From Allacma fusca (lineage: Eukaryota; Arthropoda; Collembola; Symphypleona; Sminthuridae), in the NCBI GenBank assembly GCA_947179485.1, contig OX359246.1:49455632-49519631 (forward strand): a stretch of 64,000 nucleotides of DNA. Reading direction: 5' to 3'. A program made the translations under genes and the position numbers. Positions 1-12,431 of this stretch are shown one piece after another. The notes under the pieces are model-generated. The model did no database searches. It was not told the DNA's origin and saw nothing but the letters and a program-made list of their open reading frames with translations. Every line of letters begins with the position of its first letter. Positions within the stretch are counted from its first letter, which is position 1.

Positions 1-81
1 TCGGTTTTATTGCAGTGTTTCTGAATACACATATAGTCTGTTGTTAATACCTTTTTAAGGTGTTAAAAAAATAATTATTCC

Positions 82-954
82 CAGGGTTGCACAAATGAAA
101 ATGCCCTGGGTTGTATGCCGGTCCACCTGAAAATGCCCTGAGATGCTCGGCATTTTTAGCAAGCATATTCAGCAGTTTGGCATAAAAATATGCACTATGA
201 ACATTATTGACCCTCTGGCGTAAACATGGGAATTTTTTAATGACATATTCAAGCCCATCCAGTCTGAAGAAAGTTTTAATGTCGATTTTCTAAAAAATCG
301 AATTATCCTAATTCATGATTTGTCAGTGGTTTAAAAAATGGATTAAGAAAGAATTTATAAAAACCGTTTTGCAACATTCATTTGATTTTAAAAGTTCCAA
401 GCACTCAACTCTACTACAGAAGACTTTACGGGGTTTAAAAGAACGATTTGACCAGTGCCTGTGAATGCTTCTAATTTTGTTAATGAACAGTACTTAAAAA
501 TTAGCACAAATTTCTATCACAAATGAAGTTTCATTAATAATGAACTTTGTATTTTATAACTTTATTACTTAAGATCTTGCGGTTATAGAATATTTCAAAA
601 CTAACTTGGAGTAAATTTTTATTCGCCCAAGTAAAACATTGTAAAGTTTAAAATTTTACAAGGCCAAAATTTACAATGTTTGCTGATGACGAGTTTTGAC
701 AAAGTGATTGAGTTTTGAGTCGTTGCAATAATGAACTGTTTGCTCTCGAAGTCGTATAATAATTATACATCATCATGTATGCGAACGACATCTTTCAGTA
801 ATATAAAATAAATAATGATCTGTTTCATAAAATTGTCTATTTAAACATACTACTTTGTGATTTAATATGCAAAATTAGTAGATAGCTAAAGCTCATATCG
901 AAAAATCGGGGAGAAAATGCCTTCCCTAAGCTGAATATGCCCAATTGTGCAACC
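82..954. repeat. Possible terminal-inverted-repeat element upstream of the helicase gene
   Basis: A stretch near 84-96 (GGGTTGCACAA) is answered in inverted orientation near 943-954 (TTGTGCAACC). The DNA between is AT-rich and has no convincing ORF. A related piece (CAGGGTTGC followed by a GAAAA-GCC motif) recurs near 40905-40950, which suggests an interspersed family. I could not find a clean target duplication, so the boundaries are tentative. The rest of 1-1050 holds nothing else I can name. Confidence 0.35.
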
Positions 955-1111
955 ATTCCTAGGGGGGCAAGGCCTCAGATGATTCGTCGTGGGTGAAATT
1001 TTTTAAAAATATTATTGGGTAAATGTGTGATGTTGATTACCCGGCGAAATATGAACTTGGATATCGAAAAAGCGGTCGAAATAATTGCTGTAATTTCGTC
1101 TAAATTGTGAA

Positions 1112-3716
1112 TTGAAGGTAAGCGGTCTATCAATTGCACAACCGGATTCTAAGCGGAAAGAAGAATCAACTTCTGCGGCACAGGAGGTTGGTGAAACTAC
1201 GGAAACTGAAAAGCCTCAGAATGAAGAGGAAATTACAGTTGCGGAGCGATCTTTGTTGCAGAAAATTATTCGTAAAGGTCTGATGGACACCAAGGCCCAG
1301 CTGGAAGTAAAGCAAAAGGATCCTACGTCTCCTTTGTACTCTGCAAAATCTTTTGAGGACTTGAATCTGTAAGAAAAACATACGGATATTATCAAGCACA
1401 TGGAACATGTCGAGTTTATAGAGTGCGAATGTATTTCGATTAAACTTCGCATCAATGGTGTTCCCCGTTATACAACATTTGGCTTCCACTTGAACTTTTC
1501 GTACGTACGTGCCCCTGGATTACGATATGAATTTTCGTTACAACTGCAAATGCTCTCCGTCCCCAACATTCCCTTGCAAACCCAAACCCAGGTGTCGATT
1601 CTGGTGGTGGCCCTTAGAGTGAAAGTTAGTTTAGTTTAGACTGGAAAGGAGTTTCGTCCATATGTGTCTCCTTCAGGGGTTATGAGTGACATTGGTATTC
1701 CTTTTTAGTCTAAACTAACCTTACCTGGTCCGAAACGACGGGTTAGGTTTCATACTGGACAGCTTGATGGGGCCTAGCTACGCTATATCACTTATGCTGG
1801 CAGTGTCAACGTTACACAGGACAACATAGTGGATACCGGAAACTTCTCATGTGGCCACATATCGTAGTCCGGGGCCACCTATCGTATAACGGAACATTGC
1901 CTTTTGGGACACATATCGTAGATGCCACGCTGAAAGTGATTGAATCAAAAAGGTTTCATTCATACGTTTGATACCTACATTGATACTGCAATGTCGTCTT
2001 ATTAATGAGACTTGTTCTGCCCGGTTTGCAAGTTTAATCTAAATGTATTTGTAGCATAACTTAAATTAAGATATATAGTAAATGTTTCTTAATTATTGCT
2101 GGTTCATTTAAGACGACCGGAATTGCTGAAAGGCGTTTATGCCATGGGTTTCAACACTCCATCCAGGATCCAAGAATCGGCGTTGCCTATACTTCTTGGA
2201 AATCCGTAAGCTAATGAATCGTAACAAGTAGTTTGTAAAATCCATACAATCCAAGAATTTAAAAATTATTTTATTTTAGACCCCAGAATTTGATAGCCCA
2301 GTCCCAGTCAGGAACTGGTAAAACAGCTGCTTTTGTTTTGGCTATGCTGAGCCGTGTTGACTCGAATTTAAACTATCCTCAGATTCTCTGTTTGTCCCCT
2401 ACGTATGAATTGGCAGTACAAACTGGAGAAGTAATAAGTCAGATGGGACAGTTTTGTCCTGAAATTCAAGTTGTTTTTGCTGTTCGAGGATATGACAGTA
2501 AGTTTTATTAATTCGACATTTACCTTTATTGAACAAATTTCAAATAGTTCTTGGTTTCATTTTTTAATGCGACCGATTTTCATAACAGTCAACGAAAAAC
2601 TTAGTGCGCACATTATTATTGGGACACCCGGAAAAATAATTGACTGGGCATTTCGGCACAAATTCTTCGACGTGTCGAAAATCAGGGTTTTTGTTTTGGA
2701 TGAAGCAGATGTAATGATAGCGACTCAAGGCTACCAAGATTTGAGTATCAAACTTCATAGGTATTACCTGGATGAATTACAAAAACAAAATCATTTCTTT
2801 CCGTGAGAAATTTTGCTAAGCATGACAGTTTGGATTAAGTATTTATTTTTCCTTTGATAAACTATAAAACCTCAATATAGAAAGTTACCACCAAACTGTC
2901 AGAAGATGTTGTTCTCAGCTACATATGAAGAAAATGTAATGCGATTTGCTGAAAAGCTCATACCTGATGCTACTATTTTACGCTTGAAACGAGAAGAAGA
3001 AAGTTTGGACAATATCAAGCAATTCTATATTGAGTGCAAAGATTCAAACGAGAAATACCGCGCAATTGCTAATATTTATGGGGCAATTACAATTGGGCAG
3101 GCGATGATATTTTGTCAGGTATTACGTATTACTGAGTTATTAGTTATACATTATGGGTGAAAAAACTTATTTAATTGCATTGGAACTTTGCTTACAGACA
3201 CGTAACACAGCTTCGTGGCTATCATCTCAGTTGACTAAAGATGGTCACGCTGTTGCTCTTTTATCTGGGGATTTAACAGTTGACCAAAGAATAGCAGTTC
3301 TTAATCGATTCCGCGAAGCACAGGAACGAATTCTCATCACAACCAACGTTATGGCCCGTGGTACATTTTGAACTTCTCATTTAGATTGTTGATTGGATTT
3401 TAAAATCCTAAAATTGAGTTGTAATGTGTTATGGTAGACGGGATTCATTTTTCTCCACACAGGTATCGACGTTGAGCAAGTAACTTTAGTTGTCAATTAC
3501 GACTTACCTGTGGACATGAACAAGCGACCGGACTGTGAAACTTACTTGCACAGAATAGGTCGCACAGGACGATTTGGTAAAGCTGGAATTGCTATTAATC
3601 TTGTTGATAGTTCACGGTCTATGAATGTATTAAGACAAATTGAACAACATTTTGGTAAACCCATTTTAAAATTGGATGCTGAAAATGTCGCGGAATTGGA
3701 ACAGTTAGAAAGTTAG
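1112..3716 (+). CDS. DDX19/Dbp5: DEAD-box ATP-dependent RNA helicase, Dbp5/DDX19 type (7 exons)
   Basis: Members of this family remodel mRNPs at the cytoplasmic face of the nuclear pore during mRNA export, with Gle1 and nucleoporins as partners. Exons by reading frame and GT-AG sites: (start uncertain)-1368, 2113-2205, 2280-2497, 2589-2760, 2881-3118, 3198-3360, 3463-3716. They join to about 464 in-frame codons, close to the usual 450-480. Visible motifs in order: SPLYSAKSF and GFNTPSRIQ (Q motif), [10 protein letters not shown] (Walker A), [19 protein letters not shown] (DEAD box), LFSAT, then [13 protein letters not shown] and [10 protein letters not shown] of the second RecA lobe. Intron 1 is 744 bp; the others are 74-120 bp. 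The frame is open back to a TAA at 1091 without an ATG. The true N terminus is therefore probably in an upstream exon I could not identify; a 19-codon ATG ORF at 1051-1110 lies in another frame. The gene looks intact. Confidence 0.92.
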
Positions 3717-3768
3717 TCTCCTTAACCATTGTATAGAATTATTATTCCGCCGGGTTTTTTGTTACACG

Positions 3769-3774
3769 AATAAA
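3769..3774 (+). promoter_or_regulatory. Polyadenylation signal AATAAA of the helicase gene
   Basis: A canonical AATAAA lies 53 bp after the helicase stop codon (TAG 3714-3716), the expected spacing for a short 3' UTR. Confidence 0.6.
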
Positions 3775-4679
3775 AACGGGTTGTTTAATCCCAAAAAATT
3801 TCCGGGTAGAACTTGCAGGATCTATTTCAATGAGATATACAAACTGATTCCGCTGAAAATTTATGTTACATCTTTTGTCTTGTCTTTGCACTACTATTTA
3901 TATGTTGATACTGTACCTATTTCAGTGAAAATGAAGATTTTGTGCATTTATTGTTGAAATCAATCTTTGTTGTCGGTTATGCAAAATACGAACTTTAATA
4001 ATTAGGAATAAATGTTTCAATCATTAAATTAAAGGCTGAAGACCAGGGAAATGTATGGAAACTAACGAATTATCAGCACAATATCCTGTGTTGGTTTCGT
4101 TAATTCATTTTAAGCACAATATATATAGTATATAAACAATTACCTCCCCTCCTCGCTAATAATTATTCAAAACAATGATTAGTTCATCAATAAATAAATA
4201 CATGAGAAGAGGTGATGCTTATAGTTTGCACTAGCCCAGTAATTATTCTCTCCTAATAGTCAGCCGAAATCCCTTAAATGGGTTTAATGATATAATTATT
4301 AATATAAATGAATGAAGATGATAAAAAACCAATGGTGAACTGTGGTGTGCCAGATCTGGTTTCCTTTCGGAGGATGATTGAAATAGTTAGCCAAGGTACA
4401 AATCAATGTCAGAGTCAAGTCTAGACGGAGCAGTGCTGCCCTAGTCTAGTCCGACTAGACTAGGAAACTAGGGAATTGAATAGAATAGCCCAGGTGTAGG
4501 AGCAAATTGAATAGACTAGACTTGAATAGCCTTGCTGCAAACTAAAAAGGAATAGAATAGACTGGAATAGTCAGAATGTTAACATTAGGCTTCCCACTTT
4601 TTTGAGACTTCATTCCGGGACAAAATAATTTTAAATTTTGTTTACCTATACACGATTCCTAATTGTATTTTTAAACCTT
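3775..4679. repeat. Non-coding spacer with a fragment of the CTAGACTTGACTAG repeat family
   Basis: No gene is seen. At about 4432-4575 the DNA begins CAGTGCTGCCCTAGTC and continues as a degenerate array of AATAGACTAG-type words. The same start and words form the ends of the complete element at 60010-62285, so this is a truncated relative. The rest is plain AT-rich DNA. Confidence 0.55.
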
Positions 4680-4837
4680 TTTATTATTATTATTATTATT
4701 ATTGTCTTTATTTCAGTGTCAAAGATATCAATACAAGTATTGGTTTTCATTCCAGACACTACAGAGTCAAAATCATTCACAAGTACTATCAAGAGTAGGC
4801 CGAGTTAGTTTACCAAATGTAGGAACAATTGAAATAA

Positions 4838-6378
4838 TTATATAAGTGTATTATCTAAGTTACGGTTTACCAGGATAAGTTTAGTTAGATTCCTAAGAAA
4901 AGTACACAAATGTAATTTACGGAGTCTGAGCTCAGATGGTAGGTCATTCCAGATTTTTACACAACAATACATAATATTTTTTTGTGCAATACAGAGTTTA
5001 ACAAGGGGATGATAAAGTGCAATACAGCTTGCTGAACGCAACCTCGAAGGATTAAGCTTTGCTAGCACAAGTCCATTTATATACATTATTTGTTCCCATC
5101 GTCTTAGTTACCTTCTTTAGTACATAGTGACAATGTTCCTTAAAACTTAGTTTTTCATCAATTATAATTCCCAGATATTTAAATGACCATAATCTTTCAA
5201 TTTCCTCATTACCGATCTGTAGTCTTTCATCCACTACCAGAGCTTTGGTTGACTTGTTAAAAATTACATACTTTGTTTTATGTGTACTAATAACAAGGAA
5301 ATTTAAATTCATCCAGTTTTGGAGTTTGTCCAACCAGAGTTGCATATTTATAAACAGGCTAGAAATACATACATCAGAAATAAGTAAAACCAGATCATCA
5401 GCATAAGCAACGTAGTCAATGTTTAGGAAGTATAAATAAGAACGGCCCTAATATAGAACCTTGAGGTACACCACTAAGGTCAGCGATTGCTTATTATTTA
5501 CATATATCATGAATTTTCTGTTATATAGATAATTCGATAGCACTCTTAACAGTATAGAATTGCACTTGAAGTTTCTGTTGATCTTCTCTAGTAGTAGTAA
5601 ACGGGAAACTGAGTTGAATGCCTTCTTCAAATCGATAAATACAGCCAACACTTTGACAGAAGGCACACACAAGTACATACAAGTTTATGCACGAAGCAAA
5701 AGATAGCAGTGAAACAAGAGCGTCCCCGGCGGAATCCATGCTGTCTTTCATCCAAATTACTTTTACACTCGAAGAGTAATCGCTTGTAGATAATTTTTTC
5801 AAATATTTTGTTGAGAAAAGGTAGGCAATGAATGGGACGGTATGAATCAGGACAAGTTTTGCTTCCTTTTCCTTTGTATATGGGAGTGATGATTGCTGTC
5901 TTGAACTTTGTTGGTATAGTGCAATTTAATAAAATTAGGTTAAACAAGATCACAATAGGAGGTCACAAGTGGAATTACAGAAAAGCTTACGGTTGATGCA
6001 TTCATAAGAACTAGACTTGCACTGTAGCTGGTTCACAGCAGTCCAAATTTCTTTACCAGTTATAGGAGTACAGTCAGTATCACTGGATATCGAATTTTTG
6101 AACGCAAGTATATCCTTATCAGTATAGTTGCATGGAACTACAAAGGAATCTGCAAGACTATTGCAGATGCCAGTGAAGGTAGTTACAGTAGTACTTTTGA
6201 AATTAAGCTCATCAATACATGTACCAGTCTTCTTATCTCTACCAGCTATCTTATCAACAACTTTCCATATTCCCTGACTCGAGTTATTGATATTAAGCTG
6301 TTGAGTAAAATACATTCTTTTGGCTTCGTAAATGGCATGCTTTACTTTGGCACGATATCTTTTGTACTCAGTCCACAT
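4838..6378 (-). pseudogene. LINE reverse transcriptase domain, broken by frameshifts
   Basis: Pieces in different frames follow the endonuclease in order: a linker (5950-6378), the RT N-terminal motifs PTKFKTAIITPIYKGKG and SYRPIHCLPFLNKIFEK (5627-5953), motif A FIDLKKAFNSV (5448-5678), the catalytic YADD box (codons 5405-5394, followed by LVLLIS), thumb-like sequence (5052-5345), and a C-terminal piece with KIWNDLPSELR (4838-5086). At least four frame changes are needed to read them as one protein, so the copy is dead. The catalytic aspartates of YADD remain. Confidence 0.82.
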
Positions 6379-6381
6379 AGG

Positions 6382-7419
6382 TCACGATCTATTTTCACTT
6401 GCTATACTCTTAATCCGGTCTCTCTGCATAATCAGCTTACGAATATCATTATTTACCCAGGAATGAGTTTTGTACTTTACATGTTTCCTTTTTAGAGCAG
6501 CATGTTGGTCGAGTAGGACCTTCACAGTTGTACTGATAACATTGTAAACTAAGTCAACACTGTAATTTGCATTATTAAGAAAATCCCAATTTATCTTGCA
6601 TAGCTCAGTGTTGAAAGACATCCAGTCCATATCATCAACATTACGGAACTGTATTTCTTTTACATTATTGGAAGAAGGTTTCTTAAAACTATACTTAAAA
6701 GTAATGTAGTCATGGTCAGATAGACCTGTAATGCTGCTATTCCAATCAAGTACAAGATTTACAGGGATGCATAAATGATCTATAAGGGAACTAGAGCACC
6801 TTTTACCAAAATCTCTCCTAGTCTGTACATTCATTACTTGCTTATAGTTGTACATACGCAAGCAAGACAATAACTTAATTACATCAGTTGACATATTGGA
6901 CAGGTCAATATTTACATCACCAACAAGTACAGATAAGCATTTCATATTAGTAATATGCTGCATCAGTCCATCCATGAAAAGCATAAAGTTTGCTATAGAG
7001 CTGTAAGGAGGTCGGTAGATCAAGATAACTACTAGCGATTGGAATTCTGTTAGGCCAATTTTACATATTAGCAGTTCTACATCAGAGTTAAAATAATCAA
7101 TGTCAAGTTCGATGACTCTATACCTGATTCGATTATGTAAACAAATTAAAAGATCACCTCCTTTCTTTTGGGACCGATTTTTCGTTACCAAATTATAACC
7201 AGGGATTTGATACATGTTAACATTCGTGCTATTAATAAAAACCGTTTCAATAAGTCCGACAAAATCTAAGTTCAGGTTACACATAATGGTTTTTAACTCT
7301 TCTAATTTATGAACTGTAAAGTTATTGATATTCAAACAGAAAAGATTTACAATTTTACATGAGAGAGAGTGTATATACCTTATATGAAGTCGGTGGAGGC
7401 AGGCAAATACTTGCGTCAA
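6382..7419 (-). pseudogene. LINE endonuclease domain (exonuclease-endonuclease-phosphatase fold)
   Basis: A 345-codon open stretch carries the apurinic-endonuclease signature of LINEs: LNINNFTVHKLEEL near the N terminus, the catalytic-glutamate region GLIETVF, then YRPPYSS, VGDVNIDL (GD-N motif), IDHLC and LSDHDYITF (SDH motif). In intact elements this domain nicks target DNA to prime reverse transcription. It ends at the frame break before the RT part. This is the best-preserved part of the element, but as the start of a broken ORF2 it is not expected to work alone. Confidence 0.85.
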
Positions 7420-7867
7420 GGTCAGTCACACAAGTGCTATCAGGAATTATTTCAGTATGATTTAGGCAGGTTACACAGCACCACAAGTCCAAATTAATTG
7501 AACTATAAACATTGAGGCTGAGATTTAAGCAAGTTCGATGATTTTTGACTTTTAATAACATTTTCTTGTTTTCCGGTTTGTTCGAAAAAGAAACCAATTT
7601 ACAACATGAAAAGGGCACATTAAGCCTGACTTGAAGCTCTGCCTTCACAAGTTTTTTTTGACATAGTTGTTGAGTTTCTCTCGGCTGTCCAAACTTTCTT
7701 TATTAGGCTGAAATAACTCTGCAAAATCTTTGATAACAGGAATTAATAGCACGAACGATACAAATTTGAATAGTTCAGGACATTGGTCTATCTTAAAAAA
7801 TCCGTGCACTGCACTGATTTGGGCAATATTTGTTTGCATGTGCAGGAAAGTGACTTATATTTAAAGA

Positions 7868-8170
7868 TTTTTAGTAGAGTAGGGAAATAGAGTTTGATTG
7901 TAATCTGTAAAGGACGCATGTCCATACGTCAGTCCGTTGGAAAGGTATAGCAAATGCGAGATTTTTTGATAATTGTATCCAGAAAATAATTTTCAGAGGT
8001 CAAACGGTTGACCCTGGGTCAGGGAAAATATCAAAAGGCACATCTAGAATGTATGTCCGATTTTTTGGGACAAGTCCCATGTCCGTATGTCATTCCGTTG
8101 TTGAGTTGTGCGACTCACAAGATTTTGTAGACGGACGGACGGAAATGGCTCGTCTATAAGAAAGTTTCAC
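7868..8170 (-). repeat. Interspersed 300-bp repeat, copy 1 (inverted copy at 43090-43395)
   Basis: The segment is a near match in reverse complement to 43090-43395, including GACGGACGGACGGAAATG, the words around CCCTGGGTCAGGG and GGTCAAACGGTTGACC, and a terminal ATGTCCATACGTCAG. Identity looks high by eye with few indels. No ORF and no clear inverted ends are seen, so the class is unknown. It abuts the 5' side of the LINE. Confidence 0.75.
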
Positions 8171-9205
8171 TTTCTAAAAACTCAGCCCACTTTGCACCGA
8201 CCGATCTCATGATCACCGATCACAATCAAAAACTCAAGTTTGACGAAGTAAGCAAAATTCATTGTACAGTTGGTCCTCGTTTAATTTAATACCGAGTGCA
8301 ACGGCAATATTTAGTAAATAAGCTATGGATACTACGAATTCCCCTGATTTCAAATTTAGTAGTTCCATTTTCAAAAAACACTTGAATCACTGAAATCAAA
8401 AAGTCTGCTTAAATAGGTCTGCAGTGATTTCAAAAATCCAAAGCTTCCTGTTTCGCTTTTTTTGTCGCGAGGGTAAAGTTTTCAGAATTGCATTAGGCTA
8501 CTTCCGTAAAATTTGTCGTATCGGTTACACGACTTTCCAGAAAAGATTTCATTATGGCGTAAACTTCCATAGAAGTACAATCATTACACTCCAACATTAA
8601 AACTGGCGAATTCATTTATTGTAAAATAATGTGCACAATATATAGGTAACATTCGGGCAGGCATTCTACTTTCGCAGAAACTTCATTGCTGTTATGACAT
8701 GCAACCTTAAGAATAACAGCAGGGAAGTCACTTTGTTCTTCAAAAGAAAATATGACTTCAAAGCTGGCATATTAGAAAGGAATCTGTCCAGTGCTGGAAG
8801 TAAGGAAAGCCACATCCACAAATTCACAGAACTGTTTTAAAGAGTAGTCTGCGCAGACGAGTTAGATTCGCTAAAAACCTTTAAAACTAAGCCTTCAACA
8901 TCCCTTGATAAGGACACCGCACAATCCTTACTAGAATATGCCCCCTGTTAGATCTCGATAAAAAAATTACTAGAGGGTGCGCCTTGAAGAGTAGATCATT
9001 TTTGATAATTGGCCCAAAGAAATCGCAAAACAGGATTCAGAGATATCCCGGGTTAAAGTTACCGAAAAATTAGGGGGGGCTCAAGGGGTACCAAAAATTT
9101 CAAACCGTGAAAATCACCAACTACACTTGAAAAATCGGAACAATAAAAATTAAATAACGGGTAAACAAAATTTGAACGAGGTACGACCTCCCAAACCCAA
9201 GATAT
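8171..9205. other. Spacer without recognisable features
   Basis: AT-rich DNA between the 300-bp repeat and the Gypsy element. I see no gene, inverted ends or tandem array in it. Confidence 0.6.
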
Positions 9206-9650
9206 TGTAGGAACCCAATCCCAAATTAGGTTACGCCGCGCTCACTCTGGTGAGGCGCGTCGTGACCACTACCCTTTCCCAATTCCCATTCCCTGTACCT
9301 CCACGTCATCCCTAATGAAAAAGCCTGGAGAGACATGCTCTCCATGCTCTCCATCGACCCAACGACGTGCATTCGCGTCCTCCCCCATCGAGAATACCAA
9401 GCTCTCTCTCTGCGCTCTGATTATTTTTCCCAAGGGATTTTAGGAGTTTTTTGTTTTTAAGAGGTTCGCCTCCGCTAATTATTTTTTTGTTTTCTGGCCT
9501 TGAGGCCTCCCTTTTTGTACGACTCCTGTGAGCATTTCTTTTTTTATATTGTTGAAATAAACGTGAGCATTTGTAGCTCAAAGAAGTTGACCTGATCCGG
9601 ACCGTCCCCAATTTTTATTTCCCTCGCTCCACCATCCATCTCACACATCA
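9206..9650 (+). repeat. 5' LTR of the Gypsy element
   Basis: 445 bp, identical in length to the 3' LTR. Contains AATAAA at 9556-9561, a candidate polyadenylation signal. A 99-codon antisense ORF occurs in both LTRs simply because the LTRs are copies. Confidence 0.95.
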
Positions 9651-11463
9651 AGGCGCCGGGTAGGCTCTCCGGTTTTTCCCCATCTCTCTTCACTTCGCCA
9701 GAAAAAGGTAAGTAAGTAGTAGCTAACTATATATATATAATTTGTAACCATTTTAAAATAATTTTAATCATTCAATCTTTTTACATTTCCTCCTAATACT
9801 CCCGTCCCCACTCAAAGATCCTCATCTCATATCCACCTCTTAGGAAGCCATTTTGTTTTTGACCCACGCCGTCTACCTTTTTCCTCACTTCACCCCAGAC
9901 GCTATCATATCTCCAAACTAATTTTCACCACGGATGAATTTTTTTTCCTTCTCCGGACTTATTTTGAACTAATAGTTTTAGGATATTTAGTAGGTTCGTT
10001 TTAGAAAGCAAATAATTATTATATTTAGATTTTAATTAATTATTTGACTAATCCCATAAAACTTCGTTATTAATTTTTTAGGTTCACGTTCTAATATACT
10101 TAATTCCTGAAATTACCATTGAGCCCGACCTTAATTCCGACTGCTGTTGTGCATTAATCCCACTTCTCAGAGCCCGCTCAATGTTTTAGTTGTGCTACTG
10201 TGAATTGGTAGAAAAAGGGCTGCAGTTTGGAAACTTGAAAATTTTGTGTTTCAAGGGAGAATAAAGTTTGAATCAGATTTTGTTTTTCTCTTAATGAAGC
10301 TCTGAAGTGCAGATAAACTTTATTGTCTCACCGAATTAACCTTACAATTAGTGGTTTCTACATTATTATTGTTAATATAAAGTGACTTTTTTATTAAAAG
10401 TACAGGTACCTTACATTTTTTTGGGCTGAAATTGAGGAATAATCCCTAGTCGACTGACCACCACCAACTTCAGAATACACCACGGGTTTAGTAGTGCCCC
10501 AAGCCGGAACAGAGTTGGTGAGGATTAAATTTATATTTGATCACTTTAAAAAAAACCCACCATCTACCTTCTTTCATCATTTTTCTCCATCTCTTTCAAA
10601 AGTTCCACCGGTATTCACCAAATATTAGGTTTCATTAAAACCCAATTCCAACCAGTGAAGACCCTAACCATTAGCTAACTGACCACCCTCTCACACTCCC
10701 CCAGAATCATCATCACCTTATTTCAATCTCAGAGCTCAAGTATCCCATTACATAGTCACTTATTTCGAAAAGCACCCATCAATCTACCCACTGTCGAAGT
10801 AAATTTTCCTCAACTGTCTCAACAACTCAATATACATATTTCAAGAGCTGACTCGAGGGCTGCATAGTCCCATACTTATAATTTGGAATTACATATAACT
10901 ACCTTAGTTACAATTGTGTACGCGGGTTAGAGTTACTTCGAAGTACATGAACCTACCAATAATTTAGCTGAATACTATTACCCCCCTTTGACCTACGGTT
11001 AATGATAATATACCGTGCTGTTTTGTTAACTAAATATTAATTTAGAAAATCAATCAAAATTTCTATAGTTCGGTGGTCATTCTCGGTAATAACTGTAGAC
11101 TTTTTGGCGGGAATTACCAATTATAAACAGTTCAATTGAAAGTTGTCATCTATAAGCGAAAGACCACTGTCCTACCTTTAAATTAGAAGGACAGGGGAAA
11201 TTAATTTCTCTTACCAAAACTTTCTTAATACGGTTCAAGTAGTAATTATTTAATAAAGTTGGCACTTTATAAATTTCCAACTCGTAACCAACAATTATCT
11301 ACTTCTAGGAATAAGGTGGTAGTCACCAGAGAACGGTCCTCTCACTCGCCAAGTTAGTTTTAATAGAACATACTGAAACACAGTAGTCAGTTGCAAATAG
11401 CAACAACTACCCTCTAATACACCCAAATTACTCTCCAGTAGTCATTATTTGAATTTCATAACA
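9651..11463 (+). other. Long 5' leader of the Gypsy element with candidate primer-binding site
   Basis: Immediately after the LTR the sequence AGGCGCCGGGTAGGC (9651-9665) resembles the GGCGCC-type primer-binding site of many LTR elements; the tRNA is not assigned. The next 1.8 kb before gag has no ORF I can support. It is unusually long for a leader and could hold packaging or internal-ribosome-entry signals, but nothing in it is recognisable. Confidence 0.6.
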
Positions 11464-12349
11464 ATGTCCCATATCCCATTGTCCCAAATATTCTCAGATT
11501 TACCCACGTATGATGGGAAATCCTCTGCAAATGAGTGGCTTTGAAGAGACAGCTCTTCACTATAAACTTGATGAATTCTGGCGCATGAGAAATATGCATA
11601 AGGTTCTAGAGGGAACTGCCCAAAGTTGGTGGACATTCAATGTCGGTCATCTCACAGCAGCGCTGAGCTCACAGTCTTCTAAAGCCCTTTATAGTAGATT
11701 TAAAGTTGATTTAAAGGAATATTTTCCTGAAACTGACTATGCCCGCAATGCGAAGGATCAAAATAAGAACCGTGTCTTTCGTATTGGTTGTGAGGATCCA
11801 ATCGATTATGTAACAGACAAATTGAGCCTCTTCAGCAAAATTGATCGTAACATGTCCGAGGAGGACAAGCTCCGATATCTTCTTAAAGGCCTCCTAACTA
11901 ACCTTTCCCACACTATCCGCTCCACTATCACCTCACAAGGAACAATTACGGATTTCACTCGGGAGTTGAAATACCACTGCCGGGATCCCAACTTTGCCCT
12001 ATTCTCAGTCCCACCTAACCCCGTATTCTCTCCTGAATCAGTTTCACACTCGGAGCTGTACAACCCGTTTCATCAATCCAAACCCCAACCAAATCCCTTC
12101 ACTACTCCAGAACCCCCTAAATCTCAATGCACGTATTGCTCAAAGGAAGGACATGTCCTGCGTAACTGCAGAATGATGCAGCGAGATTTCATGCCTCGAA
12201 ATCAAGCTGAAAATTTCGTTCAACGCAACGAGATAGATCAGCTTGTTATGAATGCCCGACATCCACCTCAAAACGTACGTTATAGTAATCCTAGACCTCA
12301 GCATAACCCCCTAATTTCCCAAACAACCCAAGGATCCCGAGCCTCATGA
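11464..12349 (+). pseudogene. gag: Gag polyprotein with zinc knuckle, one frame break near the start
   Basis: Gag forms the particle shell and binds element RNA. The main open frame (11510-12349) contains a capsid-like helical region (EGTAQSWWTF, YSRFKVDLKEYF) and a CCHC zinc knuckle at 12128-12169 (C-x2-C-x4-H-x4-C), then a basic proline/glutamine-rich tail. An ATG at 11464 opens a second frame whose peptide (PTYDGKSSANEWL) looks like the natural Gag start but hits TGA at about 11542, just where the main frame takes over. A single-nucleotide indel near 11535-11545 therefore separates start from body. In so young an element this could be a real mutation or a base-calling error. Confidence 0.82.
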
Positions 12350-12431
12350 GCCAACAATTTCCCCATCCACCTCAGAATAATCGAAACTCTTACTCCCACC
12401 CTAACTCGACCCCGTTAAACCCTTAGGCCTG

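Larger units (their letters stand above)
4680..7860 (-). mobile_element. Degraded non-LTR retrotransposon (LINE) with APE-type endonuclease and reverse transcriptase
   Basis: Read on the minus strand, the region encodes endonuclease, reverse transcriptase and a C-terminal domain in consistent order, broken by several frameshifts. The 3' end lies near 4690, where the minus strand ends in a short (TAA)n tract (4682-4703) after an AATAAA-like motif; microsatellite tails are known in I- and CR1/L2-type elements. The C-terminal IWNDLP motif is typical of Jockey/CR1-like elements, but I cannot fix the clade. The 5' boundary near 7860 is inferred from where coding similarity stops and another repeat begins (7868). 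Fragments at 7355-7839 may be ORF1 or the start of ORF2. Confidence 0.85.

Noticed and set aside
1400-1639. 79-codon ORF in the first helicase intron
   Set aside because: It lies between a good donor (1369) and acceptor (2112) and has no motif.
9312-9611. 99-codon antisense ORF present in both LTRs (also 17856-18155)
   Set aside because: It is conserved only because LTRs are copies of each other; no motif and no start context.
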